The notes beneath the pieces were generated by a model. That model did no database searches and had not been told where the DNA came from. It saw nothing but the letters and a program-made list of their open reading frames with translations. This document shows, piece by piece, positions 1 through 12,919 of a stretch of DNA of 64,000 nt. Numbering within the stretch: the first letter of the stretch is position 1; the number at the start of each line of letters is the position of its first letter. Source of the DNA: Ascaphus truei (Eukaryota > Chordata > Amphibia > Anura > Ascaphidae); NCBI GenBank assembly GCA_036426205.1, contig CM071571.1, positions 117,723,076 to 117,787,075 on the forward strand. The letters run 5' to 3'. The position numbers and the translations under genes were made by a program.

Positions 1-400
1 TAACTAGTACCTAACAGCTCTATCTGTTGAAACAATTGGAATAGACAGCACTCGAAAGAGTATATAAAAGAGTATATACAAGGAAGAGGCGCAGGGTGCC
101 CACGGAACACAGGGGGACCCCAATTCCCCCTAGAGACAATGGTAAATTTAAACTAAAGTTCCAGCACTCACTGACTGTAGAATAAAGATCAAACAAGGTA
201 AATGCCCAAAAAAGTAAATAATTTAATACAAGCACAAGAACATATAACTAAACCTGGAGTGATGTGGCACTAGTGGGTAAACAATAAACCTTATGATATG
301 AGTGGTAAGGGACAGGGAAGACAGGGATAGGGAGTGTAATGAATAATAGACAAAGACAGTGGGGGAGTAACAAAACTAATGGGGGAGGGTAATCAGGGGG
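1..400. other. No gene recognised; AT-rich repeat-like sequence
   Basis: No coding region is recognisable. It leads into the minus-strand hammerhead-like motif at 401-431 and may be the flank of a PLE-type terminal repeat. That link is an inference from the motif only. Confidence 0.4.
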
Positions 401-431
401 GCAACGTTTCGGGAAATTACCCGTTCCTCAG
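401..431 (-). ncRNA. Hammerhead ribozyme-like core (PLE-type)
   Basis: Read on the minus strand there is CTGAGGA, a stem II hairpin (CGGG/CCCG), then GAAA, then self-complementary ACGT and a T before GCCC. GGGC just 5' of the core can pair with GCCC just 3' as stem I. This fits the hammerhead consensus CUGANGA...GAAA with a very short stem III, as is known in Penelope-like elements. Activity is not shown by sequence alone. Confidence 0.45.
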
Positions 432-714
432 GCCCATTCCCATAGGTCTGTAAGGACCACAAGGTACTTCCCTGGACCCTTATCTCCTCAACCGCCAGAG
501 CAGCACCCAGCAATCACTATATAAGAACAGAGATTAAGCTCAAAATGCGAGAGTCCTGTGATACAAGAGGAGAATGTATTAAAGATCAATGTCCAAACCG
601 TTAGGTTCAAAGTCTCTAATCTCTTGTCTCTCTCGTCTCTCTCACTCTGTGACAACAGCTACACGTGGAAGCAGTAGGAGTGAGAGAGAGACGAGAGACA
701 TCATCCCAATAACC
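432..714. other. No gene recognised
   Basis: No recognisable coding or RNA feature. It contains a short serine/arginine-rich open frame just before the reverse transcriptase remnant; no domain is seen in it. Confidence 0.4.
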
Positions 715-2299
715 CATGTGGAGGTTGGCATTGGCTGTTTCATTGATTATATAATCATTATTTTAAGAGGCAGTGAATCTGATCTCATTGATCTGTCTCA
801 TCATTTCAATGATAAAGATAAGGGGCTACAATTCACTCACAATATTCAATCCCTGTCCATTGAATTATTGGTTCTTGTCCTATCTTTTGAACCTAATGGG
901 ATGATTGAATAATTTAATAGTATGATCAGTTTTAGAGAATACGTAGAAACTGTTCCAATACTGTCAAGATGGAGACTGCTGGAGCGGGTAGGACCTTGGT
1001 GGCCGGAACTGCGGGGAGCAGGCAAGGATTTTTGGGGTCACAAGCAGGGTTCGGTGGCAGGCATCAAGAAGGATCATCATAGTCACAAGCAGATTTCGGA
1101 GGCAGGCAGCAAGCAGAATCTTCGTGGTCACAGGCAGGGTCGGCAACAGGATTGCAGAAGCAGGGCAGGGGAGTAGGAACTGAGACTAGGGAGCAGGAAC
1201 AGGACTGGGACTCTTAGCAGGAAACAGACTGGGGCAATCTAGTTCAATAGCAAAGGCCTTTATTATGGAACAGATACAGGAACAAGCTCAAGCATAAGTC
1301 AGGAAACACAACACAAAGCAAAGGCAAGAGAGGAACAGGAAACTATAAGGACAAAGGACAGGAGCCACAAGGAGACAGGCAAGCAGAGGAACCCCAGAGC
1401 AGACCAAAAACAGCAACACACCCAATGGACAGAGAAAGGAACTGTGGCTGGGAGCAGGATGTCAAGGAAGACTCTGACAAATAATAAGGATTTTATTCAT
1501 CAATCTCATCTCCTTAAAAACATATTTTGAGAAAAGGGATATCAAGAGAATCTTATAGATAAATCCTTTAATCGTGCCATGGTTCTAGTAGACATGAAGT
1601 GTCTGATAAAAGGACAGAATCAGAAAATAATAATAATTCACGTACCATTTTCATTACTAGGCCCTCACAATCTGCACCCAAGATTAAGAATATCCTAAAT
1701 AAACATTGGCAAGTGCTTTTCAGTGACCCCATTTAAAAAAAGCATATTTCTGCTAAACGTTTATGGTATACAAGAAGGCTAGAAACCTTAAAACCATTAT
1801 AGCACCACTTTAAAGAAACCACATAGAGGTCCACTACCATTTTACCTGTCAAACCCTCATAGAACTTTAGGTGTGTAGGTACTTCATGAATCACTTGTAA
1901 ACATTTAAAGCATGGATGCAGGACTTTTCCTTCTAGTAATGGGCAGGAATGTAAAGTTAAAGGTATTATAAATTATAACACTTCCATTGATATAAACCTT
2001 TTGTCATGTAATTGCGACCTCATGTAGGTCACACTACACACCATTTGAGAGTTCACTTTCTTGAACATATGAGAAACATTTTAAAGAAAAATCTTATGCA
2101 TTGGGTGTCCAGACACTTCATTCACTTTCATAACAGTGATCCCACAGATGTTAAGATTATGGGTTTAGAAACCATTCCTTCGGGTCTTGTAGGTGGGGCC
2201 CATTTTAATAGTTTATGTAAACAAGAAACATTTTGTATCTTTAAATTGAAAACTATGTTCCCTTCAGGTCTGAATGAGGGCCTTGATGTTCCACGATAG
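715..2299 (+). pseudogene. Penelope-like element remnant: RT core and GIY-YIG endonuclease, interrupted
   Basis: This is a decayed PLE polyprotein. At about 740-905 a frame resembles the PLE reverse transcriptase active-site region: CFIDYIIII where YIDD is expected, then RGSESDLIDLSHHFND and FTHNIQSLSIE. Homology resumes at about 1462 (TNNKDFIHQ) and continues through several stops. It ends with a GIY-YIG-like segment at about 2012-2299 (VGHTTHHLRVHFLEH, WVSRHFIHFHNSDP, LVGGAHF). In PLEs the RT copies RNA at the target and the GIY-YIG nuclease nicks DNA. The YIDD motif is damaged, there are frameshifts and stops, and about 500 bp of foreign sequence interrupts it, so it is dead. The tail resembles the Poseidon-like PLE lineage more than the copy at the end of the window; that lineage call is from memory of conserved motifs. 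Confidence 0.7.
960..1461. repeat. Insertion in PLE remnant with ~45-bp imperfect tandem repeats
   Basis: The PLE reading stops near 905-960 and resumes near 1462. The intervening sequence has about three imperfect ~45-bp repeats, each starting TCACAAGCAG or TCACAGGCAG (1038-1170), then purine-rich sequence. The element type is not recognised; it could be part of an LTR. Confidence 0.45.
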
Positions 2300-3960
2300 T
2301 TTGATCAGTTTCTTTCATTTTTCTGTTGACCTCAATAATAATACTGGTTTCAATTACGTTTTGTATTTAAGCTTTTGTGTATTTTATTTTTAATTAGCTG
2401 ATGTATTAACCTGTGTTGGCTCTTGTCTGTGTGTGAAGAACCAGACATCCACAGAATAAAGGTTGTTTTTTTTAAATGGAATTATATGTATGTGTGTTTT
2501 TATATATTGTGATTCCTACATCACGTTGCAGGGTCTGGTATCCCATATACAAGAAAACAGAGAACAAGGGGAGCTCGGATGAGTAACACCAAAATTAATA
2601 AACAACAATAGAAAGGTAGACTGGTTAGTAAATGTAACCAGACTTACCTAGTATCAAATTTGTGCACAAGGGTCCAAGCTAAACCGCAGTCAATGCACTG
2701 AAAATGGTGCAATTAAACAGGGGGTGGGTAAATATAAAAAATGAAAGTATATATATTAATACTCACACGGACCTGTGTGAGCACATACACATCAGATCTT
2801 TCTTTCTTTATATTATTTATTCATACTCCATCCCACTTGTTCATAAACCTGGGGGTACATCTTGTGAGCTGCATTTACTGTGGTTCTGGTTGAACCTTTG
2901 TGTAGCCCTCAGGTGGAGAGGGAGTTCAGCTGTTACCCCAGCTGATCTGGACGCTAATTGCACTGCTATTCAGATGCCACCCGCTGGGTAAGGCTCCTCT
3001 AAGTCTCGTGGGGCAAATGGTAGTCCGACGACTTCCATTCATCCCAGGACGTGGGTGCTTGAGTCCTTCTCAGTTACCCCAATGGTCTTCACACCTCAGG
3101 CATCCTCTGGTGGCTTTCATCTCAGATGTCTCGGCAGACTCACAGGCACCAAGTTGGTAGCCCCAGTAGCCTGTCGGAACATTGATTCTGAAAGTCCGAG
3201 CTCATTTTACCATGCACAACAGTACATTTTATACCAAACACAAAGATTAATAAAAATATACTTTTACATGTCCTAATTCTCTGGGTATGGGGAATAGAAT
3301 AGAAAGCTGCACTTTATTTTCTACTAGCCTATATTCCCAACACACTATCTCATAGACTTGGACTGGTCCCTAAGAATCCCCTCACAACCTTATCTATGGT
3401 TGGAGCACTCATGAACCTCTATATAGGTTCTGGGTTACCTGGACAGTAACTGAGTATTCCCCTTAACCAAGGGACCCCTCATAGTTACCGGGATACTTTT
3501 CATTCCTTTGCCCCATTTACCTTTCTGGGCTGTGCTGAAGCAGGGAACCTTAGCGGTGAGTCGCGCAAGCATTTTCAAGTGGAGATATTGCCGGGAAAAT
3601 GTGTCTACATGTATTTGAGAACAAGCATGATTCTCTGGTAATTTTTTAGGGGAACCAGCAACTTTGGTCCCCGACTAGCTAGGCACATTCTGACAACAAT
3701 TCCTCTGCAAACCCCCCCTTGAAACTCATACCCTAGCAATCCCTGCTTGCTGGCATCCCTGTAAATGCAAAAACAAAAATCTTTATTGGTGCACAATTAC
3801 ACATTATTACACTCTTGAACCCCAATACATGGATCAGAGGTAACCAAATGGGCTTAACATTTATTTGAGAGCCTGGTTACCCCTCACTGTCCCAATTATA
3901 TGTTTCTCTTTATTATACCGTATAAAGCAAGGTAATGCCTATTCAAAATGAAACAAACAT
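2300..3960. other. No gene recognised
   Basis: Mixed-composition intergenic sequence. Several short open frames (2704-2991, 3055-3276, 3605-3796 reverse) have no recognisable domain. No repeat boundary could be fixed by eye. Confidence 0.4.
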
Positions 3961-4596
3961 TTGTTATTCTATTATATCATCTGGTCATATTTTGATATAT
4001 TGATATTCTATTGTACATATATATGCATTTGCAGCCTCTACATGTGGTGTAATATATGTGGTCTTTACTGGCAAAGATTCATCTGCTTGTTAAATGCACC
4101 TGATTTTGATTATGTGCAAATGGAGAAAGCACCCCTTCTGGAGGGCTCCTATAGTATAAATATGGCCAGACAGTCTTTGTCCATGCCACACATGATGAAG
4201 AGAACAAGTGTTATGAAACACATAGGGCGGCTTGCACTCATCTACAACAGGTTAATATTTCCTGCACCCTGCCACAGAGACAGCCTCTTGGCTGAGAGGA
4301 AGGAGCAACATCTGGAACTCTGGCTGTTTAAGTTTGTGCTATCCTGTAATTCCTGCACACTAGTGCCAGTGATTATCTCCCGGTTTTCACGGCTCTACCA
4401 TGTGACCAGTTTTATACCTAAAGTGGATGGAGGAACAGAGGCAGTCAGCCTCCCTGGAACAGTGTGGGCGCTGTGTTCTATAAGCACTCCTAACTGTGTT
4501 TATCTGGTTAACTGTGGTGGTGTCGCCGTTTGGAGGTCCAGATCACTGCATTTATCCATAAGGCTTTCTGTAGTGCTACAGAGACATCTGCCTTAG
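3961..4596 (+). other. Unassigned 211-aa open frame, probably not coding
   Basis: The open frame starts with a hydrophobic, Tyr/Ile/Cys-rich stretch typical of translated AT-rich DNA. It continues into a mixed segment with a few plausible residues (PLLEGSYSINMARQSLSMPHM). I recognise no domain, catalytic motif or transposon protein. It could be a chance frame or an old fragment. No splice signals or neighbours support a gene. Confidence 0.2.
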
Positions 4597-4773
4597 CGCA
4601 TCCATTTTAAACGGTGCCTCAATTGCAGTCACAGATACTGGACATGTGGCCCCACAGGTACATTATTCTATGCTATTACTATAGGATCAAAAATGAAGAG
4701 GGACTGATTTTGCCATTTCAGTTCAGGAATAGCTGATCTCTGTTCAGGCAATACTGATTATTGCTCACTCATA

Positions 4774-5172
4774 CTGCTGCGACACACTTTATTCGAGCAA
4801 ATACCCAGTATGTACCTGGCAGATACCTGGAATGCGCCGCTCCTCACTTCAGACAAGCCCCGTTGCGTTTGCCTTCCCAGCCATGGTTCATGCCTGGCTG
4901 ACGGGCGGCTGATCTGTTAAATGATAATGATTAGGATTTAATAGGCTGCAATGCTTCGCGTGTCTACAAGATGGCATAAATTCATGAATTGTAATGCAGT
5001 ATATATATATATATACTGTGCAGTATTGCAGCCAGCAGGAATAAAATGCTTCAATCCCTGCCTGGAAAATAACGCAATGCACTCGGGCAGAAAACAGTCA
5101 CAAACCTCAATACACCCGAGTATACCCGAATTCGTGGGACTAGCCGAGCTCGAATAAAGTGTGTCGCCAGTG
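4774..5172 (-). mobile_element. 399-bp MITE, deletion derivative of the FOX/BEN transposon (copy 1)
   Basis: Flanked by TA at 4772-4773 and 5173-5174. The ends are inverted repeats (CACTGGCGACACACTTTATT type; the left end reads CTGCTGCGACACACTTTATT). The inner sequence matches the two ends of the large transposon at 51080-61314. One half resembles its left 150 bp (TTTATTCCTGC...GCTGCAATACTGC). The other half resembles its right end (ATTCATGAATTTATGCCATCT and the GCAGCCTATTAAAT region). It contains an (AT)n run at 4999-5014. A same-length inverted-orientation copy is at 43381-43779. It has no coding capacity. Confidence 0.85.
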
Positions 5173-5174
5173 TA

Positions 5175-6114
5175 GTCATCTGACCTGGGATTCACAAGGC
5201 GTGCATGTCCTCTATTAAACATCCACTTTTTCATCTCCATCAGTGGAATATCAAGAGACCTTACTGTGGCCCTTTTAAATAATATAGACTTACAAGGGAC
5301 CTTGTTTGTATCTCTCATCCCCATTGAAACATTTGTGGCAGCAAGTGTTAATGTTTTTTCCTTTTGGTTATTTTAATGTTTCCACTTTTTTTAGTATGTC
5401 TGTGAATAGTACAATTCTGGTGCTTTTTTGCTCTTTCTGTTTGCTATGTTTAATACCACCAATAAACAGTTTTAAATTGACAAGTATTTTTTCCGTAACA
5501 TACTAATATGGTTTTCATTTAACTTGTTTTTAATAATGTATGATGTTTCAGTTTGTGGCTTTAAAATGTATCAATTAGTCTGATAATCAAGCTACTTAAG
5601 CATTAATATACTTTTTTCTGGGGTTATAATTAAATATATTGAAGTCATATGTCTCATAAATGCATAGTCAATTTAAATTGACATTAATAGGTGACTCTTG
5701 AAATATTTACTTCTGAAAGGATTCTAGGACATTGAAAAACTCAGATCTATAATTTGAGACATGAGAGGGCCAGTATTAAATGAATAATGGGTAGCTTTGT
5801 ATTAAACTACTCTTAGAACCCAATCAGAGATATTCGGCATGTCTAAAGGTAATGTCATTCAAGCAAGTATAAAGATGCTCCTTGATTTTATGACCCGGAT
5901 AAATAGAGAGTAAGGGAAAAATGCAGTATTATCGGCCAAAATAGTTTTGTATTGTTATAGTGCAATACATCAATGTTGCACCACTAAAATTAATGCATTT
6001 TTTTTATCAGTCCATTAAAAAATAGTCATAATACTGCATTTGTATGTATTATAATGCCATACATCACATTATGATATTTAGCGGAATGGGATATGACTGG
6101 CAGAAATACTGCCC
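5175..6114. other. No gene recognised, AT-rich
   Basis: AT-rich intergenic sequence. The 128-aa reverse frame at 4938-5324 only overlaps the MITE. No domain, repeat boundary or RNA gene is seen. Confidence 0.4.
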
Positions 6115-6238
6115 TTTATTATCAGCTACTCCAAGCTGGCGTTAGCCCTATCTTGCCTATTTATATAATGGCATATATACTGGTCATTATATACATAGGC
6201 AAGATAAGATAAGCCAGCATGGAATAGGTGATAAAATA
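6115..6238. repeat. ~124-bp foldback hairpin
   Basis: Two imperfectly complementary arms of about 50 bp (6115-6165 and 6185-6237) around a short loop. Examples are TTATTATCAGCTA... against ...AATAGGTGATAAAATA, and CTATCTTGCCTAT against ATAGGCAAGATA. Probably the core of a small MITE. Its target-site duplication is not clear. Confidence 0.6.
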
Positions 6239-7479
6239 TTACTTTAACTACATTACAGTAAATATTGACCCCTTATTAGACCGTGGTCAACAAGGCATGG
6301 GTTTCCATAACTAGCTGACCACAAGGGGCTACAAAGGTTTAATATCAACATCAAACTACACTACCTACCCCCCTTTACCACCTTAGTGGCTATTAAAGCA
6401 TTGTCAAACAATGCTTTAGTAACCGCTAAGCAATTCATGGGATTAACCCACCCTCCAGGAGTCCTAACAACTCACCCGAGAAACTATTCCCATCACACCC
6501 CCCTACCCTCACCTCGCCTTTAGAATAATGACCAATATGGTCAATAGCCTGACTATCCAAACTTTTGCCCATTCCCATGCCAAATAAAAATACATAATTA
6601 AAAATATATATATAAAAACTATAGTGGGGAAAAAAACACATAATAAGAAACCCATTCAATGCATAAATCCATTAATTGGCATTGTGGCTACCTAGGCATT
6701 TTCACTGTTGGCCTAGGCAGCCATGTTGGCCATCAATATTGACCTGTAATAAAACACATGAAAAAAAAACACAAAACAAATCCGAATCCCAATGGCTAAC
6801 AAAATTCCACACATCTAAAACCATTAAAAAAATCAAAGTCCATTGGTTAATAACCCCCCCCCCCCCCACCACCCCACCTAAAACCCTAAACAACAATGAA
6901 AAGCATGATGCTAACCAAAAAGCTACATCCAGAACCAAAACAATAAATCCAAAGCCTGATGAACTATTTGTTATACAGTGCCATCATAGGGTTATGATGT
7001 TACATCCCCAATTTGCCACAAAGCCCTCAATCCTCTGTTAATTGACGAGTCTTCTTCGGTAAATATTTCTGTTCTATGTTCTTTTCTTGAAAGATGTCTT
7101 CTTCCTCTTCCTCCTCCTCCTCTTGCTTCAACCACCAGATGTGGCCTCTACAGTAATTTACAGCTTCCTGAGAGGACCTAACCTTATATAGGGCCCGGTC
7201 ATCCCAGACGCCCTGACTTCCCATGATTACATTAGCCAATCTTCTTGTGCTTGCCATAATTTTAGATGACATCTAATTAATGTGTTATTAACGGTCGCGT
7301 TAATTCCTGCATGCAACTATGAGTCAAATATCGAACCCGGTAAACTATTAACGCAATCTTAATTACTTCGTCATAAAATTATGGTAATAACTTTTCTTTT
7401 TTTGCCCGGTGAGATATTAACTCTATTTTAATGGAGCTTGATGTATCCAGATCTATACAATGTGTTCCGCAAATCTGAG
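6239..7479. other. No gene recognised; simple-sequence tracts
   Basis: AT-rich sequence with a C homopolymer near 6851-6868 and a CT-rich tract near 7083-7130. The open frames here (6435-6659 reverse, 6676-7041 forward, 7027-7272 reverse) reflect low-complexity composition and show no domain. Confidence 0.4.
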
Positions 7480-7709
7480 TTTGAGTTTTCTTGTTGCGGA
7501 ACACATTGTCAACATACAAAAGGGGTTCATGCAACACAATCTATCGACACTTTAAGGAGTTTCATGATCAGAACCCCATTGGCATTAAATGTGTTGGTAT
7601 AAATCTGCTGCACAATAATTGGAGAGGTGGTGACTTGGTTAATCAAATCTCAAAATTAGAAACAAAATGGATCCACAAATTAATAAGTTTGGTACCATTT
7701 GGACATTGA
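7480..7709 (+). pseudogene. Penelope-like element GIY-YIG fragment
   Basis: The frame reads KRGSCNTIYRHFKEFHDQNP, then GIKCVGINLLHNNWRGGD, then LETKWIHKLISLVPFG. This matches the conserved C-terminal part of PLE endonucleases (HF..H...., RGGD, the W-I-x-K-L run, and PxGLN at the end). The part carrying GIY and YIG is absent or unreadable upstream, so this is a 3' fragment. A hammerhead-like motif follows about 475 bp downstream, the order expected for an ORF followed by a PLE terminal repeat. Confidence 0.65.
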
Positions 7710-8184
7710 TTTAGGACCTTTTCTTACCAAATAATATTAGCCCCACAAGAACCATCCTATTCCATATTTGTATCTGTTTGCCCTCTCTAGTTCTTTCTCT
7801 TTTTGTTCACGTTCTGTTCCTTGATGTATATAATTTGAATCTTCTTTATCTCATACCCATTTTTATTATTCTTATACATAATAAATTTGGATTTTAATGT
7901 CCAATTCTTCATTTAATCTTTTATATGTGCATTTATGATTTTTTTCAAGATGTTTTATAAATTATAGTATTCATTATATGTTAACTATTAAAGTTTTTAT
8001 TATCTATCATGAAACTGTTTATAGTATTAGGATAAACAGTATATGCTTTACCTAATTGCTTTTTGTCATGACCATTGTGATTGGTATAACTCCACCTACC
8101 TGAAATGTGTTAACATTTTCCAATGGCAGAATTGACATGGGTATACAGTAAATGTAGAATGTTTTAGTTGATCAATTTATTCCC

Positions 8185-8220
8185 CTGAAGAAGTCCTGCT
8201 TAGGACGAAACGCGTTGGGT
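8185..8220 (+). ncRNA. Hammerhead ribozyme-like core downstream of PLE fragment
   Basis: CTGAAGA (8185-8191), then a stem II with GTCC/GGAC arms, then GAAA (8207-8210). This is followed by self-complementary ACGCGT plus T, then GGG, which can pair with CCC just before the core. All conserved core positions (C3 U4 G5 A6, G8 A9, G12 A13 A14) are kept. The palindromic stem III suggests it would work as a dimer, as described for minimal PLE hammerheads. Confidence 0.6.
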
Positions 8221-10985
8221 TGTCAGAGAGGTCATCCATTAACTCTATATTCTTCATATTATGCACCATTTATTGTATGATTTTATGCAGTAATACAGCT
8301 TTTTGATACAACAGCTGGTGTGAGCTTTTCATTTCACTTAACACTGGTGAAGCATTCTCAGAGACACAGAAACGCCTGATTAGGCAGAGTGGAAAGTCCT
8401 GTGCAACTCCCTGAGTGAGAAGCTGTGCCTGTGGAGCTCCTGCACACCTGCTTGTGTCCATTGGTAGCAGAACAGGCAAGAACAGCTAAACGGAGTGCTG
8501 CTGTAATTGAGGCGGCAAACAGAAGCATTACCGGTGAGGAGGGGAGACACAGCTAAATGCAGTGAGCTGCCATCCACAGAGACGTACACAGCCGCTCTCG
8601 GGAGGTGAAGGAGGTGAGCAAAGGGAGACGCGACAGAGAAGGGTTCAGTTGAGTTAATTATTAGCGGTGCAGGTCCACCCCCATTGTGTTATATTTAAGT
8701 TATGGCTACTTTCATTAGAAAGTACATCCTATTTGGTAGCCACAATTGGAAACACAACCCACATGCTCACAAAATATACTCTTCCACTGCTTTGGTTAAA
8801 CTTCAGTCACAGTGCCACCTGGTGACTGAAATCGCAATTTCTTTGATTCCATAACATGCTATGCAAAACCATTAAGACGATATACTACCACACTATTTTG
8901 CATGCCATTGCATCTTGTGACACACGCAAATCCATTTGGAGTTGCAATAGCATTGGCTACATCTATATGTACTCCTTATCAATAATATAAGGGTCACTGT
9001 CATGTTTCTGGATGGTTTGGTTTCCCTTAGTGAACCCAGGATTAGGTCCTGTTCAAACGTTTTCCCCTTGGCATATGTGATCATTCTCAGAAGAATATAT
9101 CCATACTTAGAGGGGTAGGAGGAAACATCACATGATTGAGACTTTCCATGCTCTGCTTTGACATGAAATTACCAGTTACAAAATGAAGGCAACTCATTGG
9201 TATAAAAAGAGAAGGAGAGTGACCTTCAGTTTTGTTTTCAGCCTTTCTTAACCTGGGAGAAGTGAGAGAGCCAGCTGAGGAGCTACTGTCTGATGAGCTG
9301 CTGTCTACACTGAGAGAATAGACACCAAAGTGATTTGAATGGCGCTTATACACACTTGAACTCAATAAGTGAAAAATAGTCTACTTCACCAATCAGTGTG
9401 ATAATCACATACTTTTCAGTAATCACTGTGACGATAGCTTTGTAACAGGCTATTAATAATACACACCAAATATCACTGGGTTGAACTGAACGGGGCTTAG
9501 ATATGATAAAATGTAATTTATTCCTTGAAAAAGTTGAACACAACAGATTATACAAATAACAGACAAAATATGGACACTCACTTAAGATGGAAATGATGAA
9601 ATAGTCAGAAATCGTGACTAGCAGTTCATACAGCAATCTTGAAAATCACAAAAGACACGAAAGACAATAGCCATAGGCTGAGCCTGGTTCTTATACAATT
9701 ATTTCCCATTGAACACAACCTAAACCCAGCCCCTCTCATAAATCAGTGGTGAGGTTGACAGTTTTCCTCAGAGTAAAACTCCTCCCACCCAAGGACGTTT
9801 AAAAACTGCTTTTCCTATCTAAATAACTTCATAACTTCAGTTCAGTAATATTTACTGGCACGCGAGACATATTAATACATTCCGGCATGCATGACGCTCC
9901 CAATGAGACTAAATATTACCGTGTAATACTAAAATTAAGAGAGATAATAATATCTGTCTCTTAGGACCTGCTAGACATCATGTGTCTGTAATCATTATTT
10001 GCGGCTCGGTCCTCCGGTTGCACATATGTAACTCTTAGCATGTTCAGCCGAGGACATCTCATAATAATCTTATATTTAATAAGGTCACTCATTCTGAGAT
10101 CTCCTTGCGTGACGCACCCCTGGCCCCCATCAAGAAATCCTTTGAAGCTGACCTGTGTGTAGTGAACATTTGTCACCGGTGCTATATTTCACACCCAATG
10201 CCCCAGCCTGGGTCCTAGCTGTCTCTACCAGCAATATACCCTTGACCTGCCAAATTAGGCATTAACATACTGTGCACTAAACCCCCATCTGTACTTTTCA
10301 CACCCAACTTCAATCAAGCCTGTTGAAGCCCAGATATTTCTGAAAAGACCCCACAAAATTGTATTTTCCTAAACTGTAGCTCATTAACCCCTTAAGCCTC
10401 CCACATCAATCCCAGTGTATGTGTTGGTGCAAACCCTGGAACAGAAACAATACATTTTTACAGGGGAATATACATTAGGATGCTGAAGGAAGGTAAAAAC
10501 ACATTACTGGATCACAGTCCAGTTAACCACTTGCTTCCCAGGTGAGAGTAGAGGGTGGCCAAATGGGGTGTAACCCCTTTAATCCGGGCCAAATCCTCTC
10601 TCTCCATGACAATCACAAATATAGTGACATAGCAATAGAAATTGAGTGTTAGGTAATTTATAAAATCTCAACCTCTGGTGGGAATTGTTTGGGATTCCCT
10701 TTTAGAATATGGATTTGTCCAGGGTCCAGAAGGAGCATACATATCAGAATCACCCCAAAAAGGAAGAAAATAATATAGTTTACTATTGTCATACAATCCT
10801 GAAGGGGATAGTGGTCTTGGCTCCTTCAGAGTGCCTACTTACAGTGCACACACAATATATAGGCAGCGAGCATGGTATCCAGATTTTTGGGTCAGGTTGT
10901 GTTGTTTGCAGTATAATCTCAGGAAAAAAAGGAAAAGAAAAACTGATTGGTCTGCACAATCTTAACCTTTATCTTAACCTTTATC
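8221..10985. other. No gene recognised
   Basis: Moderately AT-rich intergenic sequence. Short open frames (8270-8479, 8380-8589, 9087-9365 with a Ser run, 9346-9636, 9961-10176, 10709-10993) contain no domain I recognise. No clear terminal repeats were seen. Confidence 0.4.
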
Positions 10986-11918
10986 TTAATTAAAATAAGC
11001 AGCATATATGTACTCACAGTGTACAGTGTTTTTCTTCTGCAGCAATTCTTTTGGAGATCTTCTTGTATGCTTGGGATCATTGTCTTGCTGCATGAACAAC
11101 TTTTGGTTCAGCTTCAGCTCATGGACGGATGGCCTGACATTTTCTTCTAGAATCTTCTGATACAATGCAGAATTCATGGTTGTGTCAATTATGGCAAGCC
11201 GTCCAGGTTCTGAGGCTGCAAAGCAGCCCCAAACCATCAGACCCACCACCATGCTTTTTAAGATGAGGTTCTTCTGACCGAACGCAGTGCTTTTTTTTTA
11301 CCAAACAAAGTTTCTTATTGAGTCCAAAATGTTGTACCTTTAACGTATCTGTCCAGAGAACATTGTTCCAGAAGTGGATCATCTATTTGCTCTTTGCGAA
11401 CTTCAGACGGGCAGCAAGGTTCTTTTTAAAGAGCAGTGGTTTCCTCCTGGCTATCCTTCCATGAACACCATTCTTGTTCAGTCTTTTTCTTATAGTTGAG
11501 CATAGACACTCAAATTAACCATGACAAAAGTGGCCTGCAGATCCTTTAGATGTTACTCTGGGGTTCTTTGTGACTTCCTGGATGATTTTATGGTTTGTTG
11601 TTGGAGATATGTTGGTTGCATAACTGCTCCTGGGTAGAGTGATTGTGGTCTTCATCTTTCTCCATTTGTAAACTGTGTGACAGTGAATTGGTGGAGCCCC
11701 AAATCCTTTGAAATGGTTTTGTAACCCTTTCTAGACTGATGAGTATGAATAATTGATTTTCTGAGGTCCTCAGAGATTTCTTTGAATCGTGGCATGACAT
11801 GTTTCCACACACCTGTATAGTGTACATCAAACTCACAAAGGTTCTGATCTTTATATAGGGTGAAACCTCCCAAACTTACCCCTGAAGATCTACTCAATTG
11901 TTTAAACACCTGATTCAA
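10986..11918 (-). pseudogene. Tc1-like transposase, truncated and frameshifted
   Basis: Minus-strand frames give, in order: an N-terminal helix-turn-helix region (MPRFKEISEDLRKSIIHTHQ, KGYKTISKDLGLHQFTVTQF, about 11660-11800); the middle of a Tc1 transposase (FWNNVLWTDTLKVQHFG, with first catalytic D in WTD); GGSDGLGLLCS/MVWGCFAA; and [12 protein letters not shown] with the second catalytic D. The frame then runs out at about 10990, before the DLNPIE block, so the last catalytic residue is missing. At least three frameshifts separate the pieces. The 5' flank to about 12085 looks like ordinary Tc1 terminal sequence. This ordinary DD34E-type relative is distinct from the intron-bearing transposase at 53956-55947. 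Confidence 0.85.
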
Positions 11919-12497
11919 ATTATCCCCTTTAGTTTAGCTAATTAAACCAGAGTTTCTCTCACTTTTGCACATACCCTAACTCTTAATTACTCATTGTTTG
12001 TCTAATTCAAACATAATTTTGTTTCAAAAGACATGGAATTGGCTAATATAAACCCTATTGGATATTTAAAAATAAAAAAAAAGACTAGTGTTGATTCAAG
12101 AAGGTACAAATCTCCGAATTTTTTCATGGATTTTTTCCGAATGTGACGCATTTCACCGCACTTCACCACGTTCATGCCGCATTACACCCGCTTTCATGTT
12201 GCATTCATGCTGGTGTCACCCGCAGTTGATGTGTTTATTGATGTGTTTATTAATAATGTTTTGGATTTAATTGGTTGCAATTCTTCGCGTATCCGCCAGG
12301 TGGCAGATATTCATGAATTGTAATGAGCATGCGGTTCAGTAATGTGTTGAATTGCAGGTGTTTAAAAAAATACCACAGTGGTCCATTGTAAATTGGCCTT
12401 GGTACTGAAGAAGTTACAATAATGTATCAATATAGGCTTTTCATATTAAAAAATACATGCACAGTGTCTGGTGTTTTATTGTCTTGAGAGTCCCGAC

Positions 12498-12919
12498 ATG
12501 AGTGCACCACCGCAGTCCATGTTCCAAAACCCGACAGAAAGTACGCTTATTTAATATGGGCCGCGATTAATGCAACAGATGATAAGATGGCAACAGTTGG
12601 TCAAATTTATCAGTATTTTATCGAAAACTATGACTTTTACAAATGTTCACCAGATGCTCATGTGTGGAAGCGTGCAATAAGGAAAAAGTTATGTATCGAT
12701 TCGTGTTTTTTTCTTATTGATCCCAGTGTTATTGGAGGGTATTAGTGTGTATCACTGGATTTTTCCCGTATCTATGATCATGGAGACTTCAAAAGGCAAA
12801 AGGTCATGTTAAAATCAACTAAGAAACGTCAGTCGCTGGCAAGCAATGCGCCAGCGACTACGCCAGTGACAGCGCCAGCATCCAATAGCGGTCCGACCAT
12901 CAGTGAAAACCTGGTATAG
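12498..12919 (+). pseudogene. Forkhead-domain pseudogene of transposon copy 3
   Basis: The reading follows the forkhead protein of copy 1: KPD..YAYLIWAAINATDDKM, then IYQYFIENYDFYKCSP, then VWKRAIRKKLCIDSCF, GGY, and a tail KKRQSLASNAP. A frameshift near 12533 separates the ATG from the domain. A TAG (12743-12745) replaces the W of the YW pair. The acidic tail ends early at 12917-12919. Not functional, but useful as an independent copy for building a family consensus. Confidence 0.85.

Noticed and set aside
3961..4596. 211-aa open frame as a host gene
   Set aside because: Low-complexity hydrophobic start, no domain, no splice signals; more likely a chance frame.
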